This document shows, piece by piece, positions 44,693-52,743 of a DNA stretch of 64,000 bases. The notes under the pieces were generated by a model. It ran no database searches, was not told where the DNA came from, and was given only the letters and a program-made list of their open reading frames with translations. Positions within the stretch are counted from its first letter, which is position 1; each line of letters opens with the position of its first letter. A program made the translations under genes and the position numbers. Source of the DNA: Planctomycetota bacterium (GTDB lineage Bacteria > Planctomycetota > PLA2 > JAEUHO01); NCBI GenBank assembly GCA_029259775.1, contig JAJDEN010000039.1, positions 1 to 64,000 of the forward strand. Reading direction: 5' to 3'.

Positions 44693-46237
44693 CTAGAACT
44701 CCAGGAACGCGAACACCGCGTGCACGGCCAGGACGAGCAGCAGCGCGCGCAGGAGCGTGCGATGGATGCCCTTCACGACCTGTTCCGGCGAGCGCTTGGG
44801 CTGCATGCCGACACGGAACGCCACCGCGGCAACACCGACGGCGCTGACGGCGGTCTTGGCGAGCACCCACAGCCACACATCACCATCAAGTTCCTTGATG
44901 AAGGCTCCATGGAAGTAGCGGACGGAGTAGCCCGGGTGGAAGGCCAAGAACACGCCGAGGGACGTCACGTAGGTGAGCAAGCAAGCAATGGCCGTGCCCA
45001 GCCACGCGGCCACCAACTGACCGGCGGCGGTGGGAAGCAGCAGGTGGCGGCGGCGCGGGATGCGCAACAGGTCGAGCGAGTCCACCTGCCGCGTGAGGCT
45101 CATGTGCCCGAGATGGGCGGCCGCTGCGGCGCCGAGCTTGGCGGCAAGCAACACGCAGACCATCAAGGGAACGCCAATCCGGATGTAGATCAGGCCGAGC
45201 CCCGTGATGAGGTCGTCCTGGACGATCGGCTCGGTCCATTCCCGCTTGGGCAAGCGCTCGAAAATGAAATACGTACCGGTCAGGGCAACCAGCATCGCGC
45301 TGATGCCGACGAACAGCATCACACCAGGTGCGACGTCCCGCTTGAGCGCCTGACGGACCCGTGGACCATCCAGCGGGTGCGCCATCCGAAGGAACGCGGA
45401 CGGCGTCGTGAGCAGCGCGAGCCAGTCGAGCAAGACCTCGGTCGTCGCCGTAGCAAGGCCCTGCCAGCCCTGCATGAAGCGACGGACGAGCGACGGCGGC
45501 CGTCCCAGCGCCTCGAGCTCGGGCGGACTGCCGGCGGCCAACGCATCGTGCAGGACCTGGAAGGACGCGGCCGTCGGCTCCATCACACGGATGCGTCGCT
45601 GGACAGGGTCGAGAAAGAGCACGACGTCGGCCACGCCCTCGAAGGTTGCGTAGTCGTGGGTGATGATGATCGTGAGGCGCTGGTGCGAGCGCTGGATCGC
45701 GTCGACGACCTGCGCCGCGTTGACAGGATCGAGACCCGTCGTGGGCTCGTCGTAGACGAGCACCCCGGCACCGCGCAGCAGCGTGCGAGCCAACGAGACA
45801 CGCACGCCCTCGCCGCCCGAGCAGAGTGTGACAGGGCGGTGCAGCGCTTCGAGGTTCAGCGTGGCGGCGACGCGACTGCGTTCGGCGGCGTCGTAGCTGC
45901 CAAAGCGGAGGTTCTGCTCGATCGTCAGATCGTCGAACAGACCCGAACGCTGCAGTTGGAAGACGGCACCGATCTTCCCGTCCCGGGCCTCGGGCCCGCG
46001 CCCCAGCAGCGACCTGCCCTCGAGCGCGATGTGGCCGCTGATCTCGAGCCCCGGCGTCTGCGGACCGGCGAAGCCGAGCAGCATGTCGGCGAAGAGCGAC
46101 TTCCCGGAGCCGGAGGGACCGACGAGCAGTACGCGCTGCCCCTCGTTCAGGGTGAAGCTGCTCGGTGCGATCAGGCGCCGGCCGCCGGCCGTTACCGCCA
46201 GATCGTTCACGGTCAATACGGGCGCGCCGACGCTCAT
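44693..46237 (-). CDS. fused MlaF-like ATPase and MlaE-like permease
   Basis: A 514-residue single-chain ABC transporter for lipids. Residues about 1-235 are an ATPase with Walker A GPSGSGKS near 42, the signature LCSGGEGVRVSLAR near 138 and Walker B VLVYDEPTTGLDP near 160, with HDY as the switch histidine. Residues about 290-510 are an MlaE permease (VMLFVGISAMLVAL, VPLMVCVLLAAKLGAAAAAHLG, DSLDLLRIPRRRHLLLP). In E. coli these are separate MlaF and MlaE proteins for outer-membrane phospholipid traffic; the fusion is unusual. It overlaps the MlaD-like gene by four bases. Confidence 0.88.
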   Translation of the reverse strand: MSVGAPVLTVNDLAVTAGGRRLIAPSSFTLNEGQRVLLVGPSGSGKSLFADMLLGFAGPQTPGLEISGHIALEGRSLLGRGPEARDGKIGAVFQLQRSGLFDDLTIEQNLRFGSYDAAERSRVAATLNLEALHRPVTLCSGGEGVRVSLARTLLRGAGVLVYDEPTTGLDPVNAAQVVDAIQRSHQRLTIIITHDYATFEGVADVVLFLDPVQRRIRVMEPTAASFQVLHDALAAGSPPELEALGRPPSLVRRFMQGWQGLATATTEVLLDWLALLTTPSAFLRMAHPLDGPRVRQALKRDVAPGVMLFVGISAMLVALTGTYFIFERLPKREWTEPIVQDDLITGLGLIYIRIGVPLMVCVLLAAKLGAAAAAHLGHMSLTRQVDSLDLLRIPRRRHLLLPTAAGQLVAAWLGTAIACLLTYVTSLGVFLAFHPGYSVRYFHGAFIKELDGDVWLWVLAKTAVSAVGVAAVAFRVGMQPKRSPEQVVKGIHRTLLRALLLVLAVHAVFAFLEF

Positions 46238-47289
46238 CGGGCGGGCGGCGTCCGTTCGAGCAGGAGCAAGGCGGTCTTCTTGTTGAGCAGCTGCGTGCGC
46301 AGCAGCGCCGCGAAGCGGACACGGAAGCCGCCCTGGGGCGCACGGATGAACTCGTCGGCGGCCTTCTTCAGGAGGTACTCGCCTTCCTTCTCGAGGACGT
46401 CGCGGCGCGCCTCGAAGATGGGCACCGCCAGTTCATCGCGAGCGGCCTTGAACAGCTCGCCCGTCGCCCAAGCACGGATCTTGGGCATCTCGCCGGCGAA
46501 CGCCTCCCCTACGGCTTTGAGCACGCGCGCCTCGTTCTCCTCCCACCAGCGCTTGGCCGCGTCCTTCGCGACCGGCAGGATCTTGCGCGACAGACCCTTC
46601 GAGTCGCCGCTGACGACCTTCACGAGCAGCCCGAGGCGGTCGAGCAGATCGAATTTCTTGCGCACGGCGCGCGTGACGTACTTCGCCAGATCATCGAGAA
46701 GCGGATCGAGCTTCTCCATCACGCTCTTGGAGAGCGACGACATGACTTCGCGCGCCTCGGTGTCCTTCGTCGGGTCGATGCGCTCGAGGAAGCCCGGCAG
46801 GCGCTCCTTCAGGTCGGGCAACAGGACGTCGTTCCAGAGACCTTCCATGCGCTCGCCGACCTGGGCCCCGAAGCGCTTGGCGGCGTCGGCGGTGACGGCC
46901 ATGCGCAGGGCGTTGCTCAGCTTGCGGCTGGGCGGGTAGGCCGTGAGGGTCCACGGGCCGGTGGCCTCCTCCAGCGGCTCGAAGCGGAGTTGCACCCACG
47001 CGCCGCGACCCCCCTCGCCCATGTCGAGTACGTGCGCGATCGGTCGCTGCTCGTCCGCACGATCGAGGAAGAACACGGGCAGCCCCGGCTTGATGCCGTG
47101 GAGCGAAGCGACGTTGAGAAGGATGTCGTCCTCGCGGTCGGTCTCGAAGGCGCTGAGCATGGCAGCGCCCACGCGCGACGCGGGGGTGGCGACCTCCGGT
47201 CGGGTGGCTCCGTAGACGCCGCCCGCGACGAGCGTGAACAGGATCACGTTGCCGAGGAGAAGCTTGGTACTGGCGCCGAGGGCGGACAT
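46234..47289 (-). CDS. MlaD-like membrane-anchored protein
   Basis: A 351-residue protein with one N-terminal membrane segment (LLLGNVILFTLVAGGVYG) and a periplasmic part. Residues about 40-110 have an MCE-like pattern (DDILLNVASLHGIKPGLPVFFL), followed by a long helical region to the C-terminus. Its position directly before the MlaFE fusion supports a role as the substrate-binding partner of that transporter. MCE homology is weak, so this call rests partly on context. Confidence 0.65.
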   Translation of the reverse strand: MSALGASTKLLLGNVILFTLVAGGVYGATRPEVATPASRVGAAMLSAFETDREDDILLNVASLHGIKPGLPVFFLDRADEQRPIAHVLDMGEGGRGAWVQLRFEPLEEATGPWTLTAYPPSRKLSNALRMAVTADAAKRFGAQVGERMEGLWNDVLLPDLKERLPGFLERIDPTKDTEAREVMSSLSKSVMEKLDPLLDDLAKYVTRAVRKKFDLLDRLGLLVKVVSGDSKGLSRKILPVAKDAAKRWWEENEARVLKAVGEAFAGEMPKIRAWATGELFKAARDELAVPIFEARRDVLEKEGEYLLKKAADEFIRAPQGGFRVRFAALLRTQLLNKKTALLLLERTPPAR

Positions 47290-47410
47290 GGGCTCCCATC
47301 GTAGGCGGGGCGCGTGGGCCTCCACACCCTGGACTCGAAGGCAGGGACTCGAACGCAGAGACCCAAAGGCAGGGACTCGAAGGCGGCCTCGCCCAGACCC
47401 CGACGGAGCA

Positions 47411-48139
47411 CTACGCGTCCGGAGGCGAGCCGGCTGTCGTCGCTGTCTCGGTCGCCTCCCGGGGAGCCCCTGCGGAGCCCTCTCCGGCGGCGACGCCAGC
47501 AGGTGCCGGCGGCACACGCCGCTCGAGCAGCGCCCGGAGGCTCGTGGCATGGGCCTCGACCAGGGCCTCGGGGCGGGCGTCGTGGAGGGTCTTGCCATCC
47601 AGGTCGCGCACGACGAAGCCGACATGCACGCGGTGGTCGACGCGGACGTGGAAGTCCTCGGCGCCAGCGGCGAGCAGCGCGGCGTAGATGGCAGAGCGGT
47701 CACGCTTGGAGGCAAACACCTCGGCGGGAGCGTCCATGTGGCCGGCCGCAACCTGCGCCCACGCCTCGAGCGCCTTGCGGTAGCGCCCCTCCTTCCCGGA
47801 CGCGTCGGCGGACGCGCCGCCGGAGGCTTCAGGCAGGGCCTTCAGCGCCATGAGCACGCGTCGTGTGAAGCGCTCGAACAGGGCGTCCATCGCGCCGGCT
47901 TCGACGGTGGCGATCTCGGCCCGTGCGGCAAGCGCCTCGGCGGCCTCCGCGGCGTGACCGCGCGTGCGGCCCAACTCGCGTGCAGCGCGGGTCAGTTCGT
48001 CGACCCGGTCCTGGGCTTCGAGGACGACGTCACGCGCCTGGTTGAGGGCTTGATCTTCGACGCGTCGGCAGGCGGCCTTGGCGTCGTCGACGACGATGCG
48101 GACGAGCGCGCCGAGCACGTGGGATTCGGACATGATCAT
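47411..48139 (-). CDS. V-type ATPase subunit E-like protein
   Basis: A 242-residue peripheral-stalk subunit E-like protein. Residues about 10-100 are an Ala/Glu/Arg-rich coiled coil (ALNQARDVVLEAQDRVDELTRAARELGR), then a globular end with DFHVRVDHRVHVGFVVRDLDGKTLHDARPEALVEAHATSLRALLERRV, where DGK and the following helix match subunit E. A Pro/Ala-rich tail follows. The ATG at 48139 has GGAGGG seven bases upstream. It lies next to the subunit I and G/H genes, but no A, B, C, D, F or K gene is in the window. Confidence 0.72.
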   Translation of the reverse strand: MIMSESHVLGALVRIVVDDAKAACRRVEDQALNQARDVVLEAQDRVDELTRAARELGRTRGHAAEAAEALAARAEIATVEAGAMDALFERFTRRVLMALKALPEASGGASADASGKEGRYRKALEAWAQVAAGHMDAPAEVFASKRDRSAIYAALLAAGAEDFHVRVDHRVHVGFVVRDLDGKTLHDARPEALVEAHATSLRALLERRVPPAPAGVAAGEGSAGAPREATETATTAGSPPDA

Positions 48140-48140
48140 G

Positions 48141-50111
48141 TCAGTTCCCTCCATCCCGCGCGGACGGCGGCATGTCGCGCACGCGGCGGCGGAACGGCTC
48201 GAACGGCATGCTCAGGCGGCGACCGCCCAAGGAGACGTCGTAGGGCACGCCCATCGCGAGATGGGCCGGGTCCGCAACGACGGCCAGGGCTGCGACGAAC
48301 AGCACGAGCGTTCCGACCACGAGGTCGAAGAGGGCCGGATCCGTCCATCCGGCGAGGACGAGCTGGAAGATGAGGAGGGCGCCGCCCGCCACGGCGGTGA
48401 GCCGCAGCACGCCCACCAGATCGAGGCACAGGTTGACCACGAACCGACGCGGGCCGGTCATCACGAGGATGCCGGCGGCGCCGAGCGGAGCGAGCCACCA
48501 GAGCACGTGCAACGGATGGGCGGGCCCGAGGGCGGCCGCCGCGAGCCCCGCGATCACCGCGTAGTGGTGGGCCGCCTCCCAGGCCGTCCGCGCACGCGCC
48601 GTCCGGCCGCGGGCGCGTTCGCGCGCGGCGATGATCCCGCCCCACAGCGCGGCGAGCAGCGAGGCCCCGCCCAGCACAGCGAGCACACCGGCGAAGGGCG
48701 CGGCCCAGGTCGGTAGGTGACCCGCCCAGCCGGCGACGCCGGGGGCGACGCCCCAGGAGGCGCCGAACCACGCAGCACCCGCCGGGCCGAACGCCCGGCC
48801 GGCCATGACGCCCAGCAACAGCGCGGCGAACCCACCGACCTGCGCCAGCAGGGCCGTGTCGCGCCGGGGGGACCCCACCTTGGCGGCCGCACCGAGCAGC
48901 CCACCCGCGAGCAGCAGCAGGAGCCCGCCGGCGACGTCGGCCCAGACGATGCCCACAGCCAGCGGCGTGACGAGCGCCAGCACGTTGGCCGGCGACACGT
49001 CGCCAAAGCGTCGGGGGGCAAGCCCTTGGAACGCGGCGAAGGGTACGGCCGCGATGCGACGGGGCATGCTCGGCTGATCCTCGGCCTCGGCGAGGGGTCG
49101 GACGACGACCGCTTCGCCGTGCGCGGCGCGCAAGCGCTCGCGCAGGGTCTGTGCGTCCTCGGGGCGGACGAAGACACGCGCGGCGGCCACATGCTCGGTC
49201 GAAGCAAGACGGCGGCGCGCGTCCGTACGCTGCTCGGCGTCGGCGAGTGAGTCGAGCAGGAAGCGCCCGCGCTCTCCCAGGGCCCCCACCTGCCCTGTGA
49301 GCGCCGCGCGCGCCTCGGCCTCGCCACGCCGGGCGGTGGCGAACTCATCGGCGAGCGCGAGCCTGGCGGCGGCCGGCGAGAGGTCGATCAGATTCGCGGG
49401 CATGGCCCCGCCTTCGGCGCCGAGCTGCAGAGCCGTGTCGTGGGCGCCGTCGGGGAGGGCCACGCCCGTCGTGCGCACGAACACGACGGTCGAGCGCTCG
49501 CCGCGGCCCCGGAGCGTGTCGGCGCCGAGCTTGCGAAGGCGGCGCTGCAAGCGGCGGCCGCGACCCACGCCGCGCGGCAGGCGGAAGACGTGACCCGCGC
49601 AGGTCGTCGCGCCTTCGCTCTCGAGCAACCCGAGCGCGGCGGCGACGGCGTCGAGGCGCACGACCTCGGACTCGCGGCTGCGCGAGCGCTCGAGGGCGTC
49701 CCGTAGTGCGGTGGCGACGCTACGCGCTTCGTCCTTGAGCGCGAGCAGATCACGCTCACCGACGCCGCCCGGCCCAAGCGTCCAGTCCGGGCGCCGCGTG
49801 GTGCCCGTGTGGACGGGCGTGGGCGGCAGCACGCGCGCGACGCCGCGCAACGCGCGCGCGGCTTCGCTGCGGATCAGCTCCGCGTGCAGCTCCTCGGCCT
49901 TGAGGGCTGGACGGCCAATGCCAGGCTCGCCTTCGAGATCGTGGAGCGCGTCGGCCAGGTGGCAGACGCCTGCGTCCTGCATGGATCCGAGCCACGCGTC
50001 GAGATCCGCACGCGGCCCCAGCACTTCGAGGTGGTGCAGGGATCCGGACTGCGCCGCGGCGGACTTCCGGGCGGCAGACGTCTGGGCGGCAGACTCAAAG
50101 GGGGCGACCAT
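48141..50111 (-). CDS. V-type ATPase subunit I-like membrane protein
   Basis: A 656-residue protein with the two-part architecture of V/A-ATPase subunit I (the a-subunit): a cytosolic N-terminal half (to about 345) with coiled-coil arms, then a membrane half with about seven segments starting at ANVLALVTPLAVGIVWADVAGGLLLLLAGGLLG and ending with LRLTAVAGGALLIFQLVL and VVGTLVLFVAALAVV. The region FAAFQGLAPRRFGDVSPANVLALVTPLAVGIVWAD corresponds to the conserved DPT / FGLMLGD entry of subunit I in degenerate form. The start is uncertain (ATG 50111 or GTG 50120). Confidence 0.75.
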   Translation of the reverse strand: MVAPFESAAQTSAARKSAAAQSGSLHHLEVLGPRADLDAWLGSMQDAGVCHLADALHDLEGEPGIGRPALKAEELHAELIRSEAARALRGVARVLPPTPVHTGTTRRPDWTLGPGGVGERDLLALKDEARSVATALRDALERSRSRESEVVRLDAVAAALGLLESEGATTCAGHVFRLPRGVGRGRRLQRRLRKLGADTLRGRGERSTVVFVRTTGVALPDGAHDTALQLGAEGGAMPANLIDLSPAAARLALADEFATARRGEAEARAALTGQVGALGERGRFLLDSLADAEQRTDARRRLASTEHVAAARVFVRPEDAQTLRERLRAAHGEAVVVRPLAEAEDQPSMPRRIAAVPFAAFQGLAPRRFGDVSPANVLALVTPLAVGIVWADVAGGLLLLLAGGLLGAAAKVGSPRRDTALLAQVGGFAALLLGVMAGRAFGPAGAAWFGASWGVAPGVAGWAGHLPTWAAPFAGVLAVLGGASLLAALWGGIIAARERARGRTARARTAWEAAHHYAVIAGLAAAALGPAHPLHVLWWLAPLGAAGILVMTGPRRFVVNLCLDLVGVLRLTAVAGGALLIFQLVLAGWTDPALFDLVVGTLVLFVAALAVVADPAHLAMGVPYDVSLGGRRLSMPFEPFRRRVRDMPPSARDGGN

Positions 50112-50112
50112 G

Positions 50113-50499
50113 CTACGCACCGCCCTTCTCGCGTGGTGCTTCCGAGGCAGCCACGGGCGATGCGATCAGTAGGTTGACGGCGTCGTCCAGCGCGCGCGCC
50201 GCTGCCTCCTCGGCGGCGCCGATCCAGGCTTCGACGGCGATGCGGGCGTCGCTGACCTTGTCCCGCTGGCGCGTCGCGACGTCGCGGAGGGCCTCGTGCT
50301 CGCCGTCGATCACGGCCTGCTTCAGCGCTTCTTCGCCTTCCGCGCGGATGCGTGCGGCGTCGGCGTTGCCTTGCGCGAGCTGGGCTTCGGCGGCGAGGTG
50401 ACCGGCGGCGGTCTTCTCACGCGCCCAGGCCTCGACGGCGATGAAGGCGGGTAGGGCAGAGCGGCCCGCGACGACGGGGGGCAGACGGGGTTCGTCCAT
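50113..50499 (-). CDS. V-type ATPase stalk subunit G/H-like coiled-coil protein
   Basis: A 128-residue Ala/Glu-rich coiled-coil protein (for example AWAREKTAAGHLAAEAQLAQGNADAARIRAEGEEALKQAV), the size and position of the subunit G/H that pairs with E in the V/A-ATPase peripheral stalk. Sequence alone is low-complexity, so the call depends on the adjacent subunit I and E genes. The ATG at 50499 starts MDEPRLPP. Confidence 0.6.
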   Translation of the reverse strand: MDEPRLPPVVAGRSALPAFIAVEAWAREKTAAGHLAAEAQLAQGNADAARIRAEGEEALKQAVIDGEHEALRDVATRQRDKVSDARIAVEAWIGAAEEAAARALDDAVNLLIASPVAASEAPREKGGA

Positions 50500-50582
50500 G
50501 TCGGGAGGGTAGTTGGCGCCTCCGACCATGTAGAGCCCCCCCGCACGAACACGGACACGGACACGGACCCAGCGGCTAGGCC

Positions 50583-51575
50583 CTATCTGGTCTTGGTCGC
50601 CTGCTTCTTCAGCCAGGCCTGCATGGCGGCGCGGGGCTTGGGCTCCTTGCCGTAGACCGACACGTCGAGTGCCTTGATGAGCTTGGCCACGACGTCCATG
50701 CGCTCCGCGATCGGCTCGTCGCCGTCGCGGGCATCCTCGAACGCCCACTCGACCTGCTCGGCCACGGCCTCGAGGCGGCTCCCGATGAGCCCCTCGAGCG
50801 CCTTGTGGGGCTTCTTGACGTGCGCCGCGATGCCGGCGAGCGCCTCCAGGCTCTTGGTCCAGGCCTCGTCGTCGATGGCCTTGTCGGCCGCACCGAGAGC
50901 GTTCTTCACCTGCCCGACGACCGTCTTCGCGAGCGACGGACCGAGCGTCTTCTGAAGCTTCTTGACGCTCGCTTCCACCTTGCCGGCGACGAACTGCTCG
51001 GCCTCCGGGATGCGCACGGGCTCCCCCACCGGCGGCACGAGCCACGAGTTGGGGCAAAGCTCGATGAACGGCACCCGCGTCAGGCCCTCCCCCTTCGCCG
51101 TGTCGATGTCGACGGCAGCGTCGGTGTGGTCGCGGCAGGTCATGCCCGGGTACAGCGGGCACATGCGAACCGGCTTGCCGTCGTAGTCCTTGCCATCGAC
51201 CGGGTCATGGCCCAGCTCGTTGTGGGCGATCATGACGATCAGGTTGTCGCGCGCGAACTCGATGAACTTCTTGTTCGTCAGTACCGACCGGTACTGCCGC
51301 GTGCAGCGGCCTCAGAAGTCCTTGTGCCGGCTGACGAACACCGGCACGTTGCGGATGCGCGCCTCGAGCAGCGCGGCCTCGTAGGTCTTCTGGAAGGCGA
51401 GATGCGCCTTCTTCTTGGTGGACTGCTTCGGGGACTTCTTCGGGGACTTCTTCGGGGACTCGACTCCCGACGTGTCGTCACCCGCGCAGGCCTCGCGATC
51501 CTCGGTGCCGGCCGCGAAGAGGAAACAGGCGGCCAGGGCAGCGAGCGAGAGAGCGAGGGTCGCCTGACGGCGCAT
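50583..51575 (-). CDS. secreted thioredoxin-like selenoprotein, UGRC motif (paralogue 2)
   Basis: Reading TGA at 51312-51314 as selenocysteine gives a 330-residue protein. A signal peptide (residues 1-22), then an SPKK-rich linker (39-56), precedes a thioredoxin-fold N-terminus: AFQKTYEAALLEARIRNVPVFVSRHKDF-U88-GRC. Sec88 and Cys91 stand where thioredoxins have CxxC. Further conserved sites shared with the upstream paralogue are CPLYxGMTCxxH (Cys139, Cys147, His150) and PNSWxVxP, which resembles the thioredoxin cis-proline segment. A helical C-terminus follows. The TGATG junction with the upstream gene indicates coupling. Confidence 0.85.
51279..51296 (-). promoter_or_regulatory. predicted bacterial SECIS hairpin (paralogue 2)
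   Basis: On the coding strand CAGTACC-GGTC-GGTACTG forms a perfect 7-bp stem starting 15 bases after the in-frame TGA. The loop GGTC equals the core of the E. coli fdhF SECIS loop. Relative to the other copy, a C-G pair is replaced by T-A, preserving the stem. Confidence 0.8.
51312..51314 (-). other. in-frame TGA, predicted selenocysteine codon (residue 88)
   Basis: The codon follows AAG GAC TTC and precedes GGC CGC TGC, giving U-G-R-C. Coding character, redox-motif context and alignment with the paralogue all continue across it. Confidence 0.85.
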
Positions 51576-52585
51576 CAACGCTCGCCGTCGCCGTCCTCTT
51601 CGGCATCTTCCTTGGCGTCTTCGCCGGCATCTTCCTCGCCACGCGACGGCTTCGTCCAGCTGAGGTCGCCCGCCTTGGCGCGCTTGAGCCAGCCCTTGAT
51701 CTCGTCGACGATCGGCAGGTAGCCACGCTTGAAGCGGATGCCGTACAGGGACTTGAGCTTGTTGGCCGCCTTGATCTTGGCTTTGGCTTCGTCCGACCCA
51801 CCGGTGATCTCGGCGAAGGCGTCCTCGCCGGCGCCGTTGATGGTGTTGAACCGCTTGTCGACCTCGGCCTTCATGCCCTCGGTCAGCTTCTTGGTGTCCT
51901 TCTCGACCTTCTGCAGAGCCTTGATGGCGTCCTTGATCTTCTTGTCGGCGAAGGCCTTGTCGCTCGCCTCGAACTGCTCGAGGTACTTGCCGTACTTCTT
52001 CCAGACGAGGCCCTTGCCGGCTTCCTTCTGAAGCGCGACGGCGAGCTCTTCGATCTTGCCCGCGACCTGCTGCGCGGCCGGCTCGATCTCACTGATGGTC
52101 CCGTCAGGCGAGACGAACCAGGAGTTCGGCATGGTGTTCTTGGACTCGAGCTTTGGCAGGCCCTCGGCGGGATTGCGGCACTCGCCGGGGATCGCGCGGT
52201 GCTGCTCGCAGGTCATGCCGACGTAGAGCGGACAGCCAGCTGTCTTCTTGCCCTTGTCGTCCGTGATCTCCGTCGGGTGATCGGCCTGCGTGTGACCGAC
52301 CACGACGATGAGGTTCTCGTTGGCCCACTCGACGAACTTCTTGTTCTCCAGCACCGACCGGTGCTGTGCGGTGCAGCCGCCTCACTTGTCCTTGTGGAAG
52401 GTCGCGAAGATGGGCACGTTGCGCGCGCGCGACTGGGCAATGGCGTCGGCCCAGGACGTGGCGTAGCGCAGGTGCGCTTCCTTCTTGCCCTTGGCGAGGG
52501 CGTCGGATCCGGACGTGATGGCCAAGGCGAATGCGCTCGCGGCGAGCACACCGACCCCCACCAGGAGGCTGCGGGAACGTGTCAT
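51575..52585 (-). CDS. secreted thioredoxin-like selenoprotein, UGGC motif (paralogue 1)
   Basis: Reading TGA at 52382-52384 as selenocysteine gives a 336-residue protein. A signal peptide (residues 1-24) precedes SWADAIAQSRARNVPIFATFHKDK-U68-GGC, where Sec68 and Cys71 occupy the thioredoxin CxxC positions. The downstream CPLYVGMTCEQH (Cys118, Cys126, His129) and MPNSWFVSPDG are shared with paralogue 2. The long C-terminal part is helical and Lys/Glu-rich, ending in an acidic tail. The ATG at 52585 follows GAGGAG. No selA, selB, selC or selD is in the window, so the decoding machinery must lie elsewhere. Confidence 0.87.
52349..52366 (-). promoter_or_regulatory. predicted bacterial SECIS hairpin (paralogue 1)
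   Basis: On the coding strand CAGCACC-GGTC-GGTGCTG forms a perfect 7-bp stem beginning 15 bases after the TGA, at the same spacing and with the same loop as the copy at 51279-51296. No bulged U like that of fdhF is visible. Confidence 0.8.
52382..52384 (-). other. in-frame TGA, predicted selenocysteine codon (residue 68)
   Basis: The codon lies between AAG GAC AAG and GGC GGC TGC, giving U-G-G-C in a thioredoxin-like context. The frame stays open for a further 268 codons with strong similarity to the paralogue. Confidence 0.87.
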
Positions 52586-52743
52586 CAGGAACTCCTCGGC
52601 CCCCCTCGGGGTCAAGTAAGGGACGCCGAAAGGGTACCTGAGGTTCGGTACGTTCTCCGGGCCCTTGGCCCAGGGTGGGGGACGCCACGAAAGGGCCATT
52701 GGAGGCGCTCTCTCGCCACGGACGGCGACATGGGGCGCCAGGC

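Noticed and set aside
50583..52585. Two pseudogenes broken by TGA, or four short genes
   Set aside because: Both paralogues have TGA at the same redox position, the frame and similarity continue afterwards and a paired hairpin follows each TGA. Independent decay would not do this.
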